Of a stretch of DNA of 64,000 bases, positions 42,659-51,840 are shown piece after piece (within the stretch, counting starts at the first letter, position 1; each line of letters opens with the position of its first letter). Location of the stretch: the NCBI GenBank assembly GCA_943846665.1, contig OX044358.1, positions 992,001 through 1,056,000 on the forward strand. Reading direction: 5' to 3'. Origin of the DNA: Arcticimaribacter sp002477625 (lineage in GTDB: Bacteria; Bacteroidota; Bacteroidia; Flavobacteriales; Flavobacteriaceae). The notes under the pieces were generated by a model that made no database searches, was not told the origin of the DNA, and saw nothing but the letters and a program-made list of their open reading frames with translations. The position numbers and the translations under genes were made by a program.

Positions 42659-43692
42659 TTGCTAAATAAGTAATTATGAGTTCCATTAATTTTTCCTCCC
42701 ATAATTTCATTAATACTGTGTTTCTCGCTTAAATTAAAACCAAATTTTAATAAAATTTGATTTAATTTTATTTCATTCATTTCTTCGGTTTCAATTAATA
42801 TTTCTTCTAAAGAATCACTGTTTAGGGTTATCTTAGCTCCTTCTAAAACTGAAAACTCAGCACCATCAACATCAATTTTAATATAATTAGGAATGGATAA
42901 TTTATGATTCATTATTAGATTATCTAACGAATATGTTAAAACTTTTTGTTTTCCTTCAAAAGTTATTTCCTTAATATCCTTTCGGAAATATTTTTCCAAA
43001 ACTTTTGAATGAGCTCCTTCATAATCCTCTAACTTATTTAAATTTAAGACTCCATTTTCAGAATCTACTGCAAGACACATTGGCATTACATTACCTATTA
43101 GTGAAGATTCATTGTGCTCCAGATTTTTAGAAAGAAGGTTAAAGTTTTGATAATCTGGTTCTATTAGATAGGATTCAATTTTTTGAATTGCTGATGCTAT
43201 TAATCCATAACATCCGTTAGATGCACCTATGTCATAAAAACATTTATTTTGATCAAACCTTTCAATCCAATTGAGTGTTTCTGGCTCAGTCAAATTAAGG
43301 TTTTCTATAGATAGTTCGCTTAAAAGATTTGGTGTAAAAAACTCAATTTCTTTATTCTTATATTTAAACGTAGTTAGCTCACTTTTAGAAACACTTCTTA
43401 AAATATCCAAAAACTCTCCAGAAAGATTATGTTTTTTTAATTTTTCTAAAATTGCAGAATAATAACTTGTAGTTATTATTATTTTATCATACTTACTGTC
43501 TGATTTTATGAAATCTTCAAAAGATATTATTTGGTTATTATCTATAAACTGCTCGTTTTTTGAATCATCTACAAGTAACTCTATTCTAATCTTGGGGTTT
43601 GACTTAATTTGCTCATAAATGAAAAGTCCATAAGACCCCATACCATAAAGTACGATCCTTTTGTCGTAGAGTGCTTCAAGATTATTTATCAT
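42655..43692 (-). CDS. FkbM family methyltransferase with N-terminal Rossmann-like domain
   Basis: 345 residues. The N-terminus (RIVLYGMGSYGLFIYEQIKS, then IRIELLVDDS) is a small Rossmann-like domain as in PglD/NeuD-type proteins. The C-terminal FkbM methyltransferase starts about residue 145 with CFYDIGASNGCYGLIAS and has YIKIDVDGAEFSVLEGAK (about 265-283) as post-motif. It is likely to O-methylate a sugar using S-adenosylmethionine. Its start lies within the end of the PhyH gene (11-base overlap). Confidence 0.88.
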   Translation of the reverse strand: MINNLEALYDKRIVLYGMGSYGLFIYEQIKSNPKIRIELLVDDSKNEQFIDNNQIISFEDFIKSDSKYDKIIITTSYYSAILEKLKKHNLSGEFLDILRSVSKSELTTFKYKNKEIEFFTPNLLSELSIENLNLTEPETLNWIERFDQNKCFYDIGASNGCYGLIASAIQKIESYLIEPDYQNFNLLSKNLEHNESSLIGNVMPMCLAVDSENGVLNLNKLEDYEGAHSKVLEKYFRKDIKEITFEGKQKVLTYSLDNLIMNHKLSIPNYIKIDVDGAEFSVLEGAKITLNSDSLEEILIETEEMNEIKLNQILLKFGFNLSEKHSINEIMGGKINGTHNYLFSK

Positions 43693-44512
43693 TAAAAGTA
43701 TTTTTAAGTTGAATTAAATTGGGGAATTCCTTATGAATAAGATCTTTTTGAGGATGATATACTTTATATGGATGAGGAAATCCTCTTTCAATAAATGAAT
43801 TTTCATTAAGATCATTATATCTAAAGTGCATAGACCACCTTATTCCCTCAGAAATATTATTACCTGATCTATGAATAGTGAAAGAAGAAAAAATAACTAA
43901 GTCCCCTTTTTCTACTGGAATGGATACAAACTTTTTTTCTAAATTTTTATCAATTTTTATGTTTTGAAATAAATTCCCATTTTCCGTTTTTTTAAGTCCA
44001 TTTAAATGACTTTTTTTAATAAATTCTACTGGCCCCAGTTCGGAATTAATGTCTATTAAAGGTATCCACAACACAATAGAATTTAAGCTCCCTTGCATGC
44101 TTCTCCAATCCTGATGAGCTGGGGTCTTAAAGTGAGCTTCTTCTTTTGCTAAATGTCTAGAATTAAAAAAAATAATCGGCTTAACACAGATTAATGGATG
44201 CTCTAGTCCGAGTTTATTTAAAATTTCTTTAATAATACTTGATGATGCAAAATTACTCATATTTAAAATATGTTGAGCTGCTTTGGCACAACCCAGAAAA
44301 TCATTAAAAGATATTTCAAATAATTTATAAATTGCCATGTTAAAACTATTTTCATCTTTGAGGTCAAATAGTATATTATTTTTTAAAAAAGCTTTAACGA
44401 AAATATTCTGAACTTCTAATTTGATATCTTCTAATAAACTTCTGTCAAGAATTGACTTGATTACTACAACTCCATTTTTGTTATATTCTTTTATATGCTC
44501 TTTTTCAATCAT
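43682..44512 (-). CDS. phytanoyl-CoA dioxygenase (PhyH) family oxygenase
   Basis: 276 residues, Fe(II)/2-oxoglutarate oxygenase fold. The metal His-x-Asp pair is in TPAHQDWRSMQGS (about residues 138-150), the distal His in FTIHRSGNNIS and the 2-oxoglutarate Arg in GIRWSMHFRYND. N-terminal IKEYNKNGVVVIKSIL is the usual family start. In glycan loci such enzymes hydroxylate or oxidise a sugar or its substituent; the substrate is unknown. It lies two bases behind the deacetylase-like gene. Confidence 0.85.
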   Translation of the reverse strand: MIEKEHIKEYNKNGVVVIKSILDRSLLEDIKLEVQNIFVKAFLKNNILFDLKDENSFNMAIYKLFEISFNDFLGCAKAAQHILNMSNFASSSIIKEILNKLGLEHPLICVKPIIFFNSRHLAKEEAHFKTPAHQDWRSMQGSLNSIVLWIPLIDINSELGPVEFIKKSHLNGLKKTENGNLFQNIKIDKNLEKKFVSIPVEKGDLVIFSSFTIHRSGNNISEGIRWSMHFRYNDLNENSFIERGFPHPYKVYHPQKDLIHKEFPNLIQLKNTFNDK

Positions 44513-44514
44513 CG

Positions 44515-45222
44515 CTATTTGAATAAATTTATTAATACATCTCTTATACCAATATGTTCTTTAGGTAAAGAAGAAATCTTATTGAAATCATTATGATATT
44601 GCCTTGTATCATCATATGATTTCAAGGAATTAGAATTTAATGCGACATGAATGGGGTGGAATAGAAATAATTGGATACCCTCGATTTTTTTGGTTTTGAA
44701 ATCTGGAATTATAAGATCTGATTTGTTGTCATTCAAATATAACAAAGCATCGTCCGCAAAATAAATTGGAATTTCGATAACCTCATTGATGTTTTTTATT
44801 GGTTTAATACCCTCATTTAAATACATGAAATAATTACTTGTAAAACAAAGTCCTTTTTCTTTATATATGCTATTCCATCTTCCACTATTTGTAAGTGAAT
44901 GACTTCTGGATACAATAGCTTCTGGAACAATTTCAAGTATTTCATCAAAAGTTTGATTTACTGTTTTTTGCCCTTGTAAATTTAAAATAGGGTTGAAATT
45001 TGGATGTATCGCCAATTCAAAATTTTTATTAGATCTTATTTTTGACAAAACTGGTGTTTGGTGGGTTACAAAAAAAGTTGCTTTAATATTGTATTGATTT
45101 AATAAATCTATGACATCTGAGATGACATCATCTGATGCCCAATCAATATCAAAAGTAAGGATTCTTTTACCCTCCCAAGTTGATTTGTTATTGTACTTGA
45201 TTTCTTTAAAGTGTATAAACAT
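44515..45222 (-). CDS. polysaccharide deacetylase-fold protein (WbmS-like)
   Basis: 235 residues with a NodB-like (beta/alpha)7 barrel. The metal/catalytic segments can be seen: LTFDIDWASDDVISDVIDLL (Asp-x-Asp), IKATFFVTHQ, and FELAIHPNFNP (His motif), followed by SRSHSLTNSGRW. There is no signal peptide, so it would act in the cytoplasm on a sugar nucleotide or lipid-linked sugar. It resembles the WbmS group of O-antigen loci. It is two bases behind the propeller gene. Confidence 0.8.
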   Translation of the reverse strand: MFIHFKEIKYNNKSTWEGKRILTFDIDWASDDVISDVIDLLNQYNIKATFFVTHQTPVLSKIRSNKNFELAIHPNFNPILNLQGQKTVNQTFDEILEIVPEAIVSRSHSLTNSGRWNSIYKEKGLCFTSNYFMYLNEGIKPIKNINEVIEIPIYFADDALLYLNDNKSDLIIPDFKTKKIEGIQLFLFHPIHVALNSNSLKSYDDTRQYHNDFNKISSLPKEHIGIRDVLINLFK

Positions 45223-45224
45223 AT

Positions 45225-46136
45225 TTATAATGTTGCTATCCCAATACCATCAAGCCCAAAATCATTTCCATTATATAACATAATTTTTTTGTTTTCAATC
45301 ATCATTACTTCTACTTTATCAATTGCCTTAGAGTCCCATCCTTTTTTTGAAGGATCTAATTTTACTAGATCATCTTTTCTTTCCCAATTGATTCCATCAA
45401 TAGATTCTGCATACCCTATTCTATATTCCTTTCCTTTTTTTTTAAAAGGATACCAGGCCTTATATATATCTTCCTTTATAATTGACATTCTGGAAATATT
45501 AGACTCATCTTCTTCAAGTTGCAAACAGACTTTTCCTTCTCTATTCCAATGAATACCATCCTTAGATTCCGCATACTTTATATCATAATAAGAGACTACT
45601 CCTAAATCGTTGAAAGTGACTTTTTGACCCGATAAATAATACATCCTCCATAAGTCATTTTCTTTTAAAACTGTTCCACCAGACACCATCCAAGGATCAT
45701 ATTTACTTCTTTGCATTATCGGTGCTTCAGAATATTTTTTAAAAGTAATTCCTCCATCCAAACTAATTGCTAATCCAATAGCTGTATAAAACAGGGGTTT
45801 TTTCAAACCAGGATTCCATCCTAAGTAATATAAATAAACGCTATCTCCGTGTCTAACAACACTTGTTACTTGAGCGCCATGATCATCAAACAAGCCATAT
45901 TCGCCTGGACTAATTATAGGGCTTTTGGAAGCAAACAAGATTTTTTTTGTTGAAATACTCCACTCAAAAAAACCTATATGAGCTTTATTTTCTTCATCTC
46001 TTGAACAAAAGTAAGTACGCATCAAATCGCCTCCCAAAAACAATGATGTTGGAATAGCAGCATGACTTCTTTGCCAATAAAGATCCTTATTGGGTTCATA
46101 AATCAAACCTCCCTTTTTCCAATGCTGCTTATTCAT
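45225..46136 (-). CDS. five-bladed beta-propeller glycosidase-like protein (GH43/GH130-like)
   Basis: 303 residues without signal peptide. Blade-like repeats can be read: GDLMRTYFCSRDEENKAHIG, DSVYLYYLGWNPGLKKPLFY, LWRMYYLSGQKVTF, then IKYAESKDGIHWNREGKVCL and YRIGYAESIDGINWERKDDL. The SxDGxxW repeats are typical of GH43/GH32/GH130-type propellers. A cytoplasmic glycosidase or phosphorylase in a biosynthetic locus is unusual, and such proteins sometimes act as glycosyl-transferring or sugar-binding modules. Catalytic residues were not assigned. Confidence 0.75.
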   Translation of the reverse strand: MNKQHWKKGGLIYEPNKDLYWQRSHAAIPTSLFLGGDLMRTYFCSRDEENKAHIGFFEWSISTKKILFASKSPIISPGEYGLFDDHGAQVTSVVRHGDSVYLYYLGWNPGLKKPLFYTAIGLAISLDGGITFKKYSEAPIMQRSKYDPWMVSGGTVLKENDLWRMYYLSGQKVTFNDLGVVSYYDIKYAESKDGIHWNREGKVCLQLEEDESNISRMSIIKEDIYKAWYPFKKKGKEYRIGYAESIDGINWERKDDLVKLDPSKKGWDSKAIDKVEVMMIENKKIMLYNGNDFGLDGIGIATL

Positions 46137-46653
46137 ATGTGATTGGTGAAATATTTTTTAAAGCTTCAAGTGAGTTGATGTTATTAAAATACTCTTGATA
46201 ACTTTTGGCATTCAAAATGCTTAAACTGTCTTTTGTGTTGTCAAAGCTAATAAAATCTATCCAGGGGCTTTTTTTCCAAGGCATAACATTACCTTTAAAA
46301 GAATAGGGAAGCTCTATCAATTTAATTTTTAAAATCGCTCTTATATCTTTTGGGTTTATATGTTGTTTAATGGCAAAATGGTTGAACAATGCTTTCGTAA
46401 ATAACATATCCTTTTCATTTATCTCCTTATCATAAAGAATATCTTTATGAATCAGTTGTATTCTCCACATCCTATTTGATAATACTCTTTGCTCTAAAAT
46501 CCCTGAATACCAAGCTTTTTTGTGCATGGTTCCATCAAATTCAACAAGAAAAAATTTTCGGTTCTGAGATATTTCATCAAAAAAAATAAACTCTAAAATA
46601 AATAAAGCAGCTAAAGGAAAATAAAAAATAGTATGCTTATTAAGAAGAAACAT
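46129..46653 (-). CDS. unrecognised protein of the glycan locus
   Basis: 174 residues. One hydrophobic segment near the N-terminus (IFYFPLAALFILEFIFF), then a soluble basic part with WRIQLIHKDILYDKEINEKD and NVMPWKKSPWIDFISFD. No family recognised. The start overlaps the upstream methyltransferase stop (TGATG) and the end overlaps the propeller gene by eight bases, so it is translated as part of the operon. It could be a truncated relative of a larger enzyme. Confidence 0.6.
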   Translation of the reverse strand: MFLLNKHTIFYFPLAALFILEFIFFDEISQNRKFFLVEFDGTMHKKAWYSGILEQRVLSNRMWRIQLIHKDILYDKEINEKDMLFTKALFNHFAIKQHINPKDIRAILKIKLIELPYSFKGNVMPWKKSPWIDFISFDNTKDSLSILNAKSYQEYFNNINSLEALKNISPITYE

Positions 46654-47273
46654 CAGGCTTGATTTTTAAATATTAATATCGTAAATTCATAAAGTGGATA
46701 ATCATGAATTAATTTGACATTCTTTCCGAAGTTTTCTAGACAAAAAGCTAACATTTCAGCAGGATCTTGATAATAAAGACTCTCTGATCGAAAATCTACG
46801 TATGAAGTCAAAAAATTAAATGCGATCCCTTTTAATGAATTATCATACAAATTAACAATCGTATCCTTAATGTACTTTTTCCATTTATCTTCTGAATAAT
46901 CAAAAGGAGTGTTGAATATTCCCGATGTAATTGAATAGTCTGCTGATGAACTTAATTTTGAACTATTGTAAAGAAATAGGTTGTTTGGATTCATGAGGTA
47001 ATCCTTACATGAATCTAACATTGGCTGACTGATATCATAACCGTTAAACTCTGCAAAATTAAATTTATGTTTTTTTAAATATTTATACAACTCTCCATAT
47101 CCACATCCTAATTCATTTATGCTAAAGGGTTTTGAATTATTCTCAACTAAAAACATAAGTTTTTCAAATCTTAAATTCTGAGACTCTGGAGAATTCCAAC
47201 CGACAGCTCTTGAATCGATTCCATAGGTCTCAAGATTTTGAGTATATAACTTTTCTATTTTGTTTAAATTCAT
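46653..47273 (-). CDS. class I SAM-dependent methyltransferase
   Basis: 206 residues. SAM-binding motif I INELGCGYGELYKYLKKHKF (about residues 52-71) and motif II FNGYDISQPMLDSCKDYL (about 75-93). The short C-terminal part ends YEFTILIFKNQ. It presumably methylates a sugar or precursor. ATGA overlap with the upstream acetyltransferase. Confidence 0.85.
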   Translation of the reverse strand: MNLNKIEKLYTQNLETYGIDSRAVGWNSPESQNLRFEKLMFLVENNSKPFSINELGCGYGELYKYLKKHKFNFAEFNGYDISQPMLDSCKDYLMNPNNLFLYNSSKLSSSADYSITSGIFNTPFDYSEDKWKKYIKDTIVNLYDNSLKGIAFNFLTSYVDFRSESLYYQDPAEMLAFCLENFGKNVKLIHDYPLYEFTILIFKNQA

Positions 47274-47920
47274 GATCGTGAGGGAAAAGGAGTTGCTTTT
47301 GTTCCAATATAAGTTTTATTTTCTACTGTGTTTTTAACAATAAGGCATCCTGCACCAAGAACTGTATCCCTTGCGATAGAAATACTATCCCTAAGGGTTG
47401 AATTCACTCCTAAAAAAGAGTATTCTCCTATTTTACAATGACCCGAAATAACAACATGTGACGAGATAAATACATTATCGTTTACTATTGAATGATGTCC
47501 TATATGATTTCCACTCCAAAGAATGCAATTATTTCCTATCTCTACAAAAGGTTGAATGGTATTATCCTCAAAAATGAAACAATTATCTCCTATTTTCTTA
47601 GCGTAATTTGTACATTTCGAACTCACATAAGTTAAAAGTTTATATCCTTTCTTCTTTGCTTGATTATAAAACTTTGTCCTTGTCTTGTTACGATCATTAT
47701 ATCCAACAGCTATGTGCATTTCATATCTGTCTGGAGGGTATTGTTCCTCTATTTTTTCAAATGGGACTAAAGGTTTTCCATAGATTTGATCACTATCAAT
47801 GAAGTCTGAAGTTGAAGTAAAAGCTACAATTTCATATTCACTATCAATAGTCAACAAAAAATCCATAACCTCTGCCTGCCCTGAAGTGCCAAATAAAATT
47901 GCTTTCTTGGTTTTTTTCAT
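47270..47920 (-). CDS. acetyltransferase of the PglD/NeuD hexapeptide family
   Basis: 216 residues. N-terminal AILFGTSGQAEVMDFLLT Rossmann-like domain, then a hexapeptide beta-helix from about residue 100 (KIGDNCFIFEDNTIQPFVEI, LWSGNHIGHHSIVNDNVFIS, FLGVNSTLRDSISIARDTVL). A second, diverged copy of the PglD type in this locus, probably for another amino sugar. Coupled by four-base overlaps to both neighbours. Confidence 0.85.
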   Translation of the reverse strand: MKKTKKAILFGTSGQAEVMDFLLTIDSEYEIVAFTSTSDFIDSDQIYGKPLVPFEKIEEQYPPDRYEMHIAVGYNDRNKTRTKFYNQAKKKGYKLLTYVSSKCTNYAKKIGDNCFIFEDNTIQPFVEIGNNCILWSGNHIGHHSIVNDNVFISSHVVISGHCKIGEYSFLGVNSTLRDSISIARDTVLGAGCLIVKNTVENKTYIGTKATPFPSRS

Positions 47921-48978
47921 GATTTATATTTTAAATATTTAAAAGGTATAGTGTAAAAATAAGGGTAAGAATTCAAAAGAAAATCAGAAGATAATTCTTT
48001 TAAATCTTTATTAAAAACCTTAGTGTAGTAATAATATTTTTTGTCAATTGCACCCCATTTTTTTTTAAAATCATACACTCCCTTTTGCTCTTCCCATGTC
48101 CCTCCCCAATTCCAATATGAATATCCATCATCGATAGCATCTTTCATGGCTTCGTAAATCAATAAACTACTTGGCTGTAAATTTCTAAATTCATTAAGAG
48201 TACATGGTGTAAAATATTCTACAGTTTGATTAAAATAGAATAGTAGCAGAGCAGCTACTTTTTTTCCGTCAATTTCTGCTACATATAATTTATATCTCGC
48301 TTTGGTTTCTTGTTTATAAATCAAGTTGAAAAAAGAAGCATCTTTTGACTTTCCCCCAATACTATGCATATTTTCTTGATGTGTTTTAATTAAAAAATCA
48401 AAATCATCTCTAGAATTACTAATTCGTATGGAAATATTCGATTTTATGGCCTTCCTTATATTTCTTGGCCTCGGGTTTGAGAATGCTTGAATTAAAGTTT
48501 CCTTTGTTTCAGGAAGAGTTGTCAATTGACCAATTCTATGGTCTTTGAAGGTAAAGTTAAAGTTACCTTCCAAAAATTTTAGAGAAAAATCATCTAGAGG
48601 GTTTGTAATTAGGGTCAAGGCTGCTATGTTTTTTGATTTTGAATATCTTAAAACTTCTAACAAAAGCATTGACATAACTTCATTTTTTTCTTTATAGTTT
48701 AAACAATCATCTAGGAGAAAAGATCCATTACTCCCATAAAAAGGTAAAGAATTTAATACGGCTCCATATTTAGCATTTTGTTTTTCAAAAAGAGGAAGGC
48801 AACCAACTATTTTTTGACCTACTAGGACTATATAATACATTGAATTTGCTTCTAAGTATTCGGTAAAGAAGTTCTTATAGAATAAGCTAACATACCACAA
48901 AAAATTATGATTTCGAAGAACAAATTTATTGTATTCCTCAAAATTAGTATGATCTAAAATAGTTAAAGTAGCTTTCAT
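47917..48978 (-). CDS. FemAB/GNAT-fold acyl- or aminoacyltransferase
   Basis: 353 residues. The double-GNAT layout of the FemAB/CelD group is visible: N-terminal half with YYIVLVGQKIVGCLPLFEK, a central NPRPRNIRKAIKSNISIRIS segment, and a C-terminal half with YVAEIDGKKVAALLLFYFN and YSYWNWGGTWEEQKGVYDFK. In surface-polysaccharide loci such proteins may attach an acyl or amino-acid group to an amino sugar. No TM segment. Ten bases from asnB. Confidence 0.82.
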   Translation of the reverse strand: MKATLTILDHTNFEEYNKFVLRNHNFLWYVSLFYKNFFTEYLEANSMYYIVLVGQKIVGCLPLFEKQNAKYGAVLNSLPFYGSNGSFLLDDCLNYKEKNEVMSMLLLEVLRYSKSKNIAALTLITNPLDDFSLKFLEGNFNFTFKDHRIGQLTTLPETKETLIQAFSNPRPRNIRKAIKSNISIRISNSRDDFDFLIKTHQENMHSIGGKSKDASFFNLIYKQETKARYKLYVAEIDGKKVAALLLFYFNQTVEYFTPCTLNEFRNLQPSSLLIYEAMKDAIDDGYSYWNWGGTWEEQKGVYDFKKKWGAIDKKYYYYTKVFNKDLKELSSDFLLNSYPYFYTIPFKYLKYKS

Positions 48979-48988
48979 TAGGTTTTAT

Positions 48989-50869
48989 TCAATTTTTTAA
49001 AAATATTCTACACCACCACTCAAAATTAAGAAAAGACCAAATCAAAAGCCGATGATTTTTTTCCTCATTAAGGTGCTCATCAACTATTTTTTTTATGTAA
49101 TCTTCATTAATATATTCTGTGCACATTGTATCTGAATGCAATAAAATTTCTTTTATATAATCAGCATTTTCTCCACGATACCAATTTTCATCGGGAGCAG
49201 AAAAACCTTGTTTTTTTCGATTTAGTATTTGTTCTGGTATATAATCTTGCATGGCCTTTCTTAAAACATTTTTCCCGTCATCGTGTTCACGATATGCCTT
49301 TTTCTTGCTTTCTACATTTTCATCAATTTTATCAATTTCTTTTTTTAAATCTCCCAATTTGTGTTCAACGGGTACTTGCATGGCAAAATCAACTAAATCA
49401 TTATCCATAAACGGGAAACGTTCCTCCAAACCGTGAGCCATAGATAATTTATCTCCTACTAAAAACAACCCTGGCAAAAAGGTTTTTATTTCAAAATACA
49501 AGGAGTTGTTAATGTGATCTTGAGGAGTATCGTATTTTAATTTATCGTTGAATGTAAAGACCCTTTCAAAAACTTGCCTTGGGGCATTCAAATCAATTTG
49601 ATCAATGACTTCTTTGGAAAACAATGCTGACTTTTCTTCAAGGGGAACTAAACGTTGCCAGAAATCATAGTATTGATCAAAAAAATCTTCTTGGCTTAAA
49701 GAATCGAATACTTTATAATAGCGCCAAGGGTAGCCACCAAATAGCTCATCACCACCGGTTCCTTGTAAACAGACTTTAACAAACTTTGAGGCCAATCGAG
49801 CGATATAATAATTAGGGTAAGACATTCCGACTCTTAGGTCCTCTAGATGATACACCAGCTTGGGCAAAGACCAACGAATATCTCCAGCATTCATTACTTG
49901 TTCGAACTGTTCTGTCTTTAAATGGTTTGCCATTAGTTCTGCATCACGACGTTCATCAAAATTAGCTTCACGTCCAGTCACTTCATTCATATCAAAACCA
50001 CAGGTAAATGTCGATAGTCGATCAACTTGCTTGGAGGCAACTGATGCAATTGATCCAGAATCCATACCGCCAGAGAGATAAGCTCCAACAGGCACATCAG
50101 AAACCATTTGTCTTGTTACTGCTTGTTCAAACAACTCCTTTGTTTGTTTTTTGGCGTCATCGAAACTCATTGCATCTTTTGTTTTTGAAAAATCATAATC
50201 CCACCAAGAATTATGTTTTACAAACTTAGTTTCGCAATCTACTACTACAGTATTTGCAGGGGGAAGCATATTTACTCCTTTAAATAAAGTATTGTATGAA
50301 AAAATATTTTGAAAAGTAAAGTATTCATTTAAGGCATCAAGATCAACACCCATTTCGTAGTCTGGATGTTTTATAATCGCTTTTATCTCTGATGCAAAAA
50401 CAATAGTTTTCCCGCTAAACCAATAGTATACAGGTTTAATGCCATAGCGATCCCTGCTAATATATAATTTCTCTTCTTCTCTATTCCAAGCGCCAATTGC
50501 AAACATTCCGTTGAAACGTTCAAAATAGGAACTTCCATAAGCGGAAAGACCTTCTACAATTACTTCGGTGTCTGTTTCCGATTGGAATGTGTGACCCTCT
50601 TCTATAAGCTCTTCTCGTAATTCTTTAAAATTATAAATACACCCATTAAAGATTACAATCCATTTACCGTCATTAGAATACATGGGCTGTTGACCATTGT
50701 CTGAGGGGTCTAAAATTGCGAGACGCTTATGAATAAATCCAATATTATTTTGGACAAATAAACCTTCTCCATCAGGACCGCGATGACTTATTTGGTTACC
50801 CATTTTTACGATTACATTTTCATCAACCGCTTTTCCATCCAAATTATAAATACCAAGAATTCCACACAT
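48989..50869 (-). CDS. asparagine synthase-type glutamine amidotransferase (AsnB/WbpS-like)
   Basis: 626 residues. N-terminal Ntn glutaminase with catalytic Cys2 (MCGILGIYNLDGK, NQISHRGPDGEG) and C-terminal synthetase with the ATP-pyrophosphatase motif GAYLSGGMDSGSIASVASK (about residues 255-273). Inside an O-antigen locus rather than amino-acid genes it probably amidates the C6 carboxyl of a uronic acid, as WbpS is thought to do. True asparagine synthesis remains possible. Confidence 0.92.
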   Translation of the reverse strand: MCGILGIYNLDGKAVDENVIVKMGNQISHRGPDGEGLFVQNNIGFIHKRLAILDPSDNGQQPMYSNDGKWIVIFNGCIYNFKELREELIEEGHTFQSETDTEVIVEGLSAYGSSYFERFNGMFAIGAWNREEEKLYISRDRYGIKPVYYWFSGKTIVFASEIKAIIKHPDYEMGVDLDALNEYFTFQNIFSYNTLFKGVNMLPPANTVVVDCETKFVKHNSWWDYDFSKTKDAMSFDDAKKQTKELFEQAVTRQMVSDVPVGAYLSGGMDSGSIASVASKQVDRLSTFTCGFDMNEVTGREANFDERRDAELMANHLKTEQFEQVMNAGDIRWSLPKLVYHLEDLRVGMSYPNYYIARLASKFVKVCLQGTGGDELFGGYPWRYYKVFDSLSQEDFFDQYYDFWQRLVPLEEKSALFSKEVIDQIDLNAPRQVFERVFTFNDKLKYDTPQDHINNSLYFEIKTFLPGLFLVGDKLSMAHGLEERFPFMDNDLVDFAMQVPVEHKLGDLKKEIDKIDENVESKKKAYREHDDGKNVLRKAMQDYIPEQILNRKKQGFSAPDENWYRGENADYIKEILLHSDTMCTEYINEDYIKKIVDEHLNEEKNHRLLIWSFLNFEWWCRIFLKN

Positions 50870-50871
50870 AA

Positions 50872-51840
50872 TTACTGAATCTTTTTAAATCTTCCTGAAT
50901 AACATGCTTCCTCTGAGTGAAAATATTCTATTTCTAAATGATTATTATTAATCATTTCAATAAATTCAGATTCACTAAATCTCTTGGCATTTGAGGGAGA
51001 ATACCAATCAAAGTTAGTCGCAATAGAAGTTTCTTTACCTAATTCTTCGTTGAAAAAACATTTTATAAAGTTCCAATAAATAAATCTTTGAATATCATAT
51101 TCACCTGCTTTAATACCCAATAACGGTATTTCCGGCGAATTAATTTTTACATTGAGTTCTTGAAGTCTTTTACCTAATTCTGTTAGCTGCTCAGAAAGCT
51201 CCCAAATTTGATCATTTGTGAGTTTATGCGTTTCATTTCTAAAATAATCATCTAATAATTCTCTAGGCAATGCTTTTTTTGAATAAACATAACAACAAAA
51301 TTGTCCATCAGGAGTCAATAAATTTGATAAATGATTAAAAGTTAAATCGGGGTTTTCGGTATGCATTATTACTTGATCACAAATAACTAAGTTAATTGAA
51401 TTTAACTTAATTTTTGTCTCTGCAATGTTTCCTTGAACAAAATAAAGGTTCTCAACGTTTTTATATTTCTTAGAAGCAAGAATAGCTGAGTTACTAAAAT
51501 CTATGCCTATAACTAAACTGTCAGGTGCTAGACTTGCAAACCAATTAGACTTATACCCTAGACCACATCCAGCGTCAATAATTATTTTCCCTTTCAAGAA
51601 ATTGCCCAACTCTTTTTCTGATGAAAACCCATATAGCTCTAAAAACCATTTTTTCTGGTAGCTTTCAAAATTATATTCCTCACTATCTACTTTTCTGTCT
51701 AATTCCTTCCATTTTTCTGTGAATGTGTCGTTTGTTTGATTTTGATTCTCAAAAGTTGAACTATTTGATAGAAATATTAGTTTATCTTCAAAAAATATTT
51801 CTTCCTTAAATAGGCCTTTTATTTTATCCTTATATTTCAT
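50872..51840 (-). CDS. class I SAM-dependent methyltransferase
   Basis: 322 residues. Motif I IIDAGCGLGYKSNWFASLAP (about residues 90-109), motif II VIGIDFSNSAILASKKYKN and a post-motif segment NLVICDQVIMHTENPDL. The ~80-residue N-terminal extension has no clear fold. It is coupled by ATGA overlap to the aminotransferase remnant upstream. The substrate is unknown. Confidence 0.85.
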   Translation of the reverse strand: MKYKDKIKGLFKEEIFFEDKLIFLSNSSTFENQNQTNDTFTEKWKELDRKVDSEEYNFESYQKKWFLELYGFSSEKELGNFLKGKIIIDAGCGLGYKSNWFASLAPDSLVIGIDFSNSAILASKKYKNVENLYFVQGNIAETKIKLNSINLVICDQVIMHTENPDLTFNHLSNLLTPDGQFCCYVYSKKALPRELLDDYFRNETHKLTNDQIWELSEQLTELGKRLQELNVKINSPEIPLLGIKAGEYDIQRFIYWNFIKCFFNEELGKETSIATNFDWYSPSNAKRFSESEFIEMINNNHLEIEYFHSEEACYSGRFKKIQ

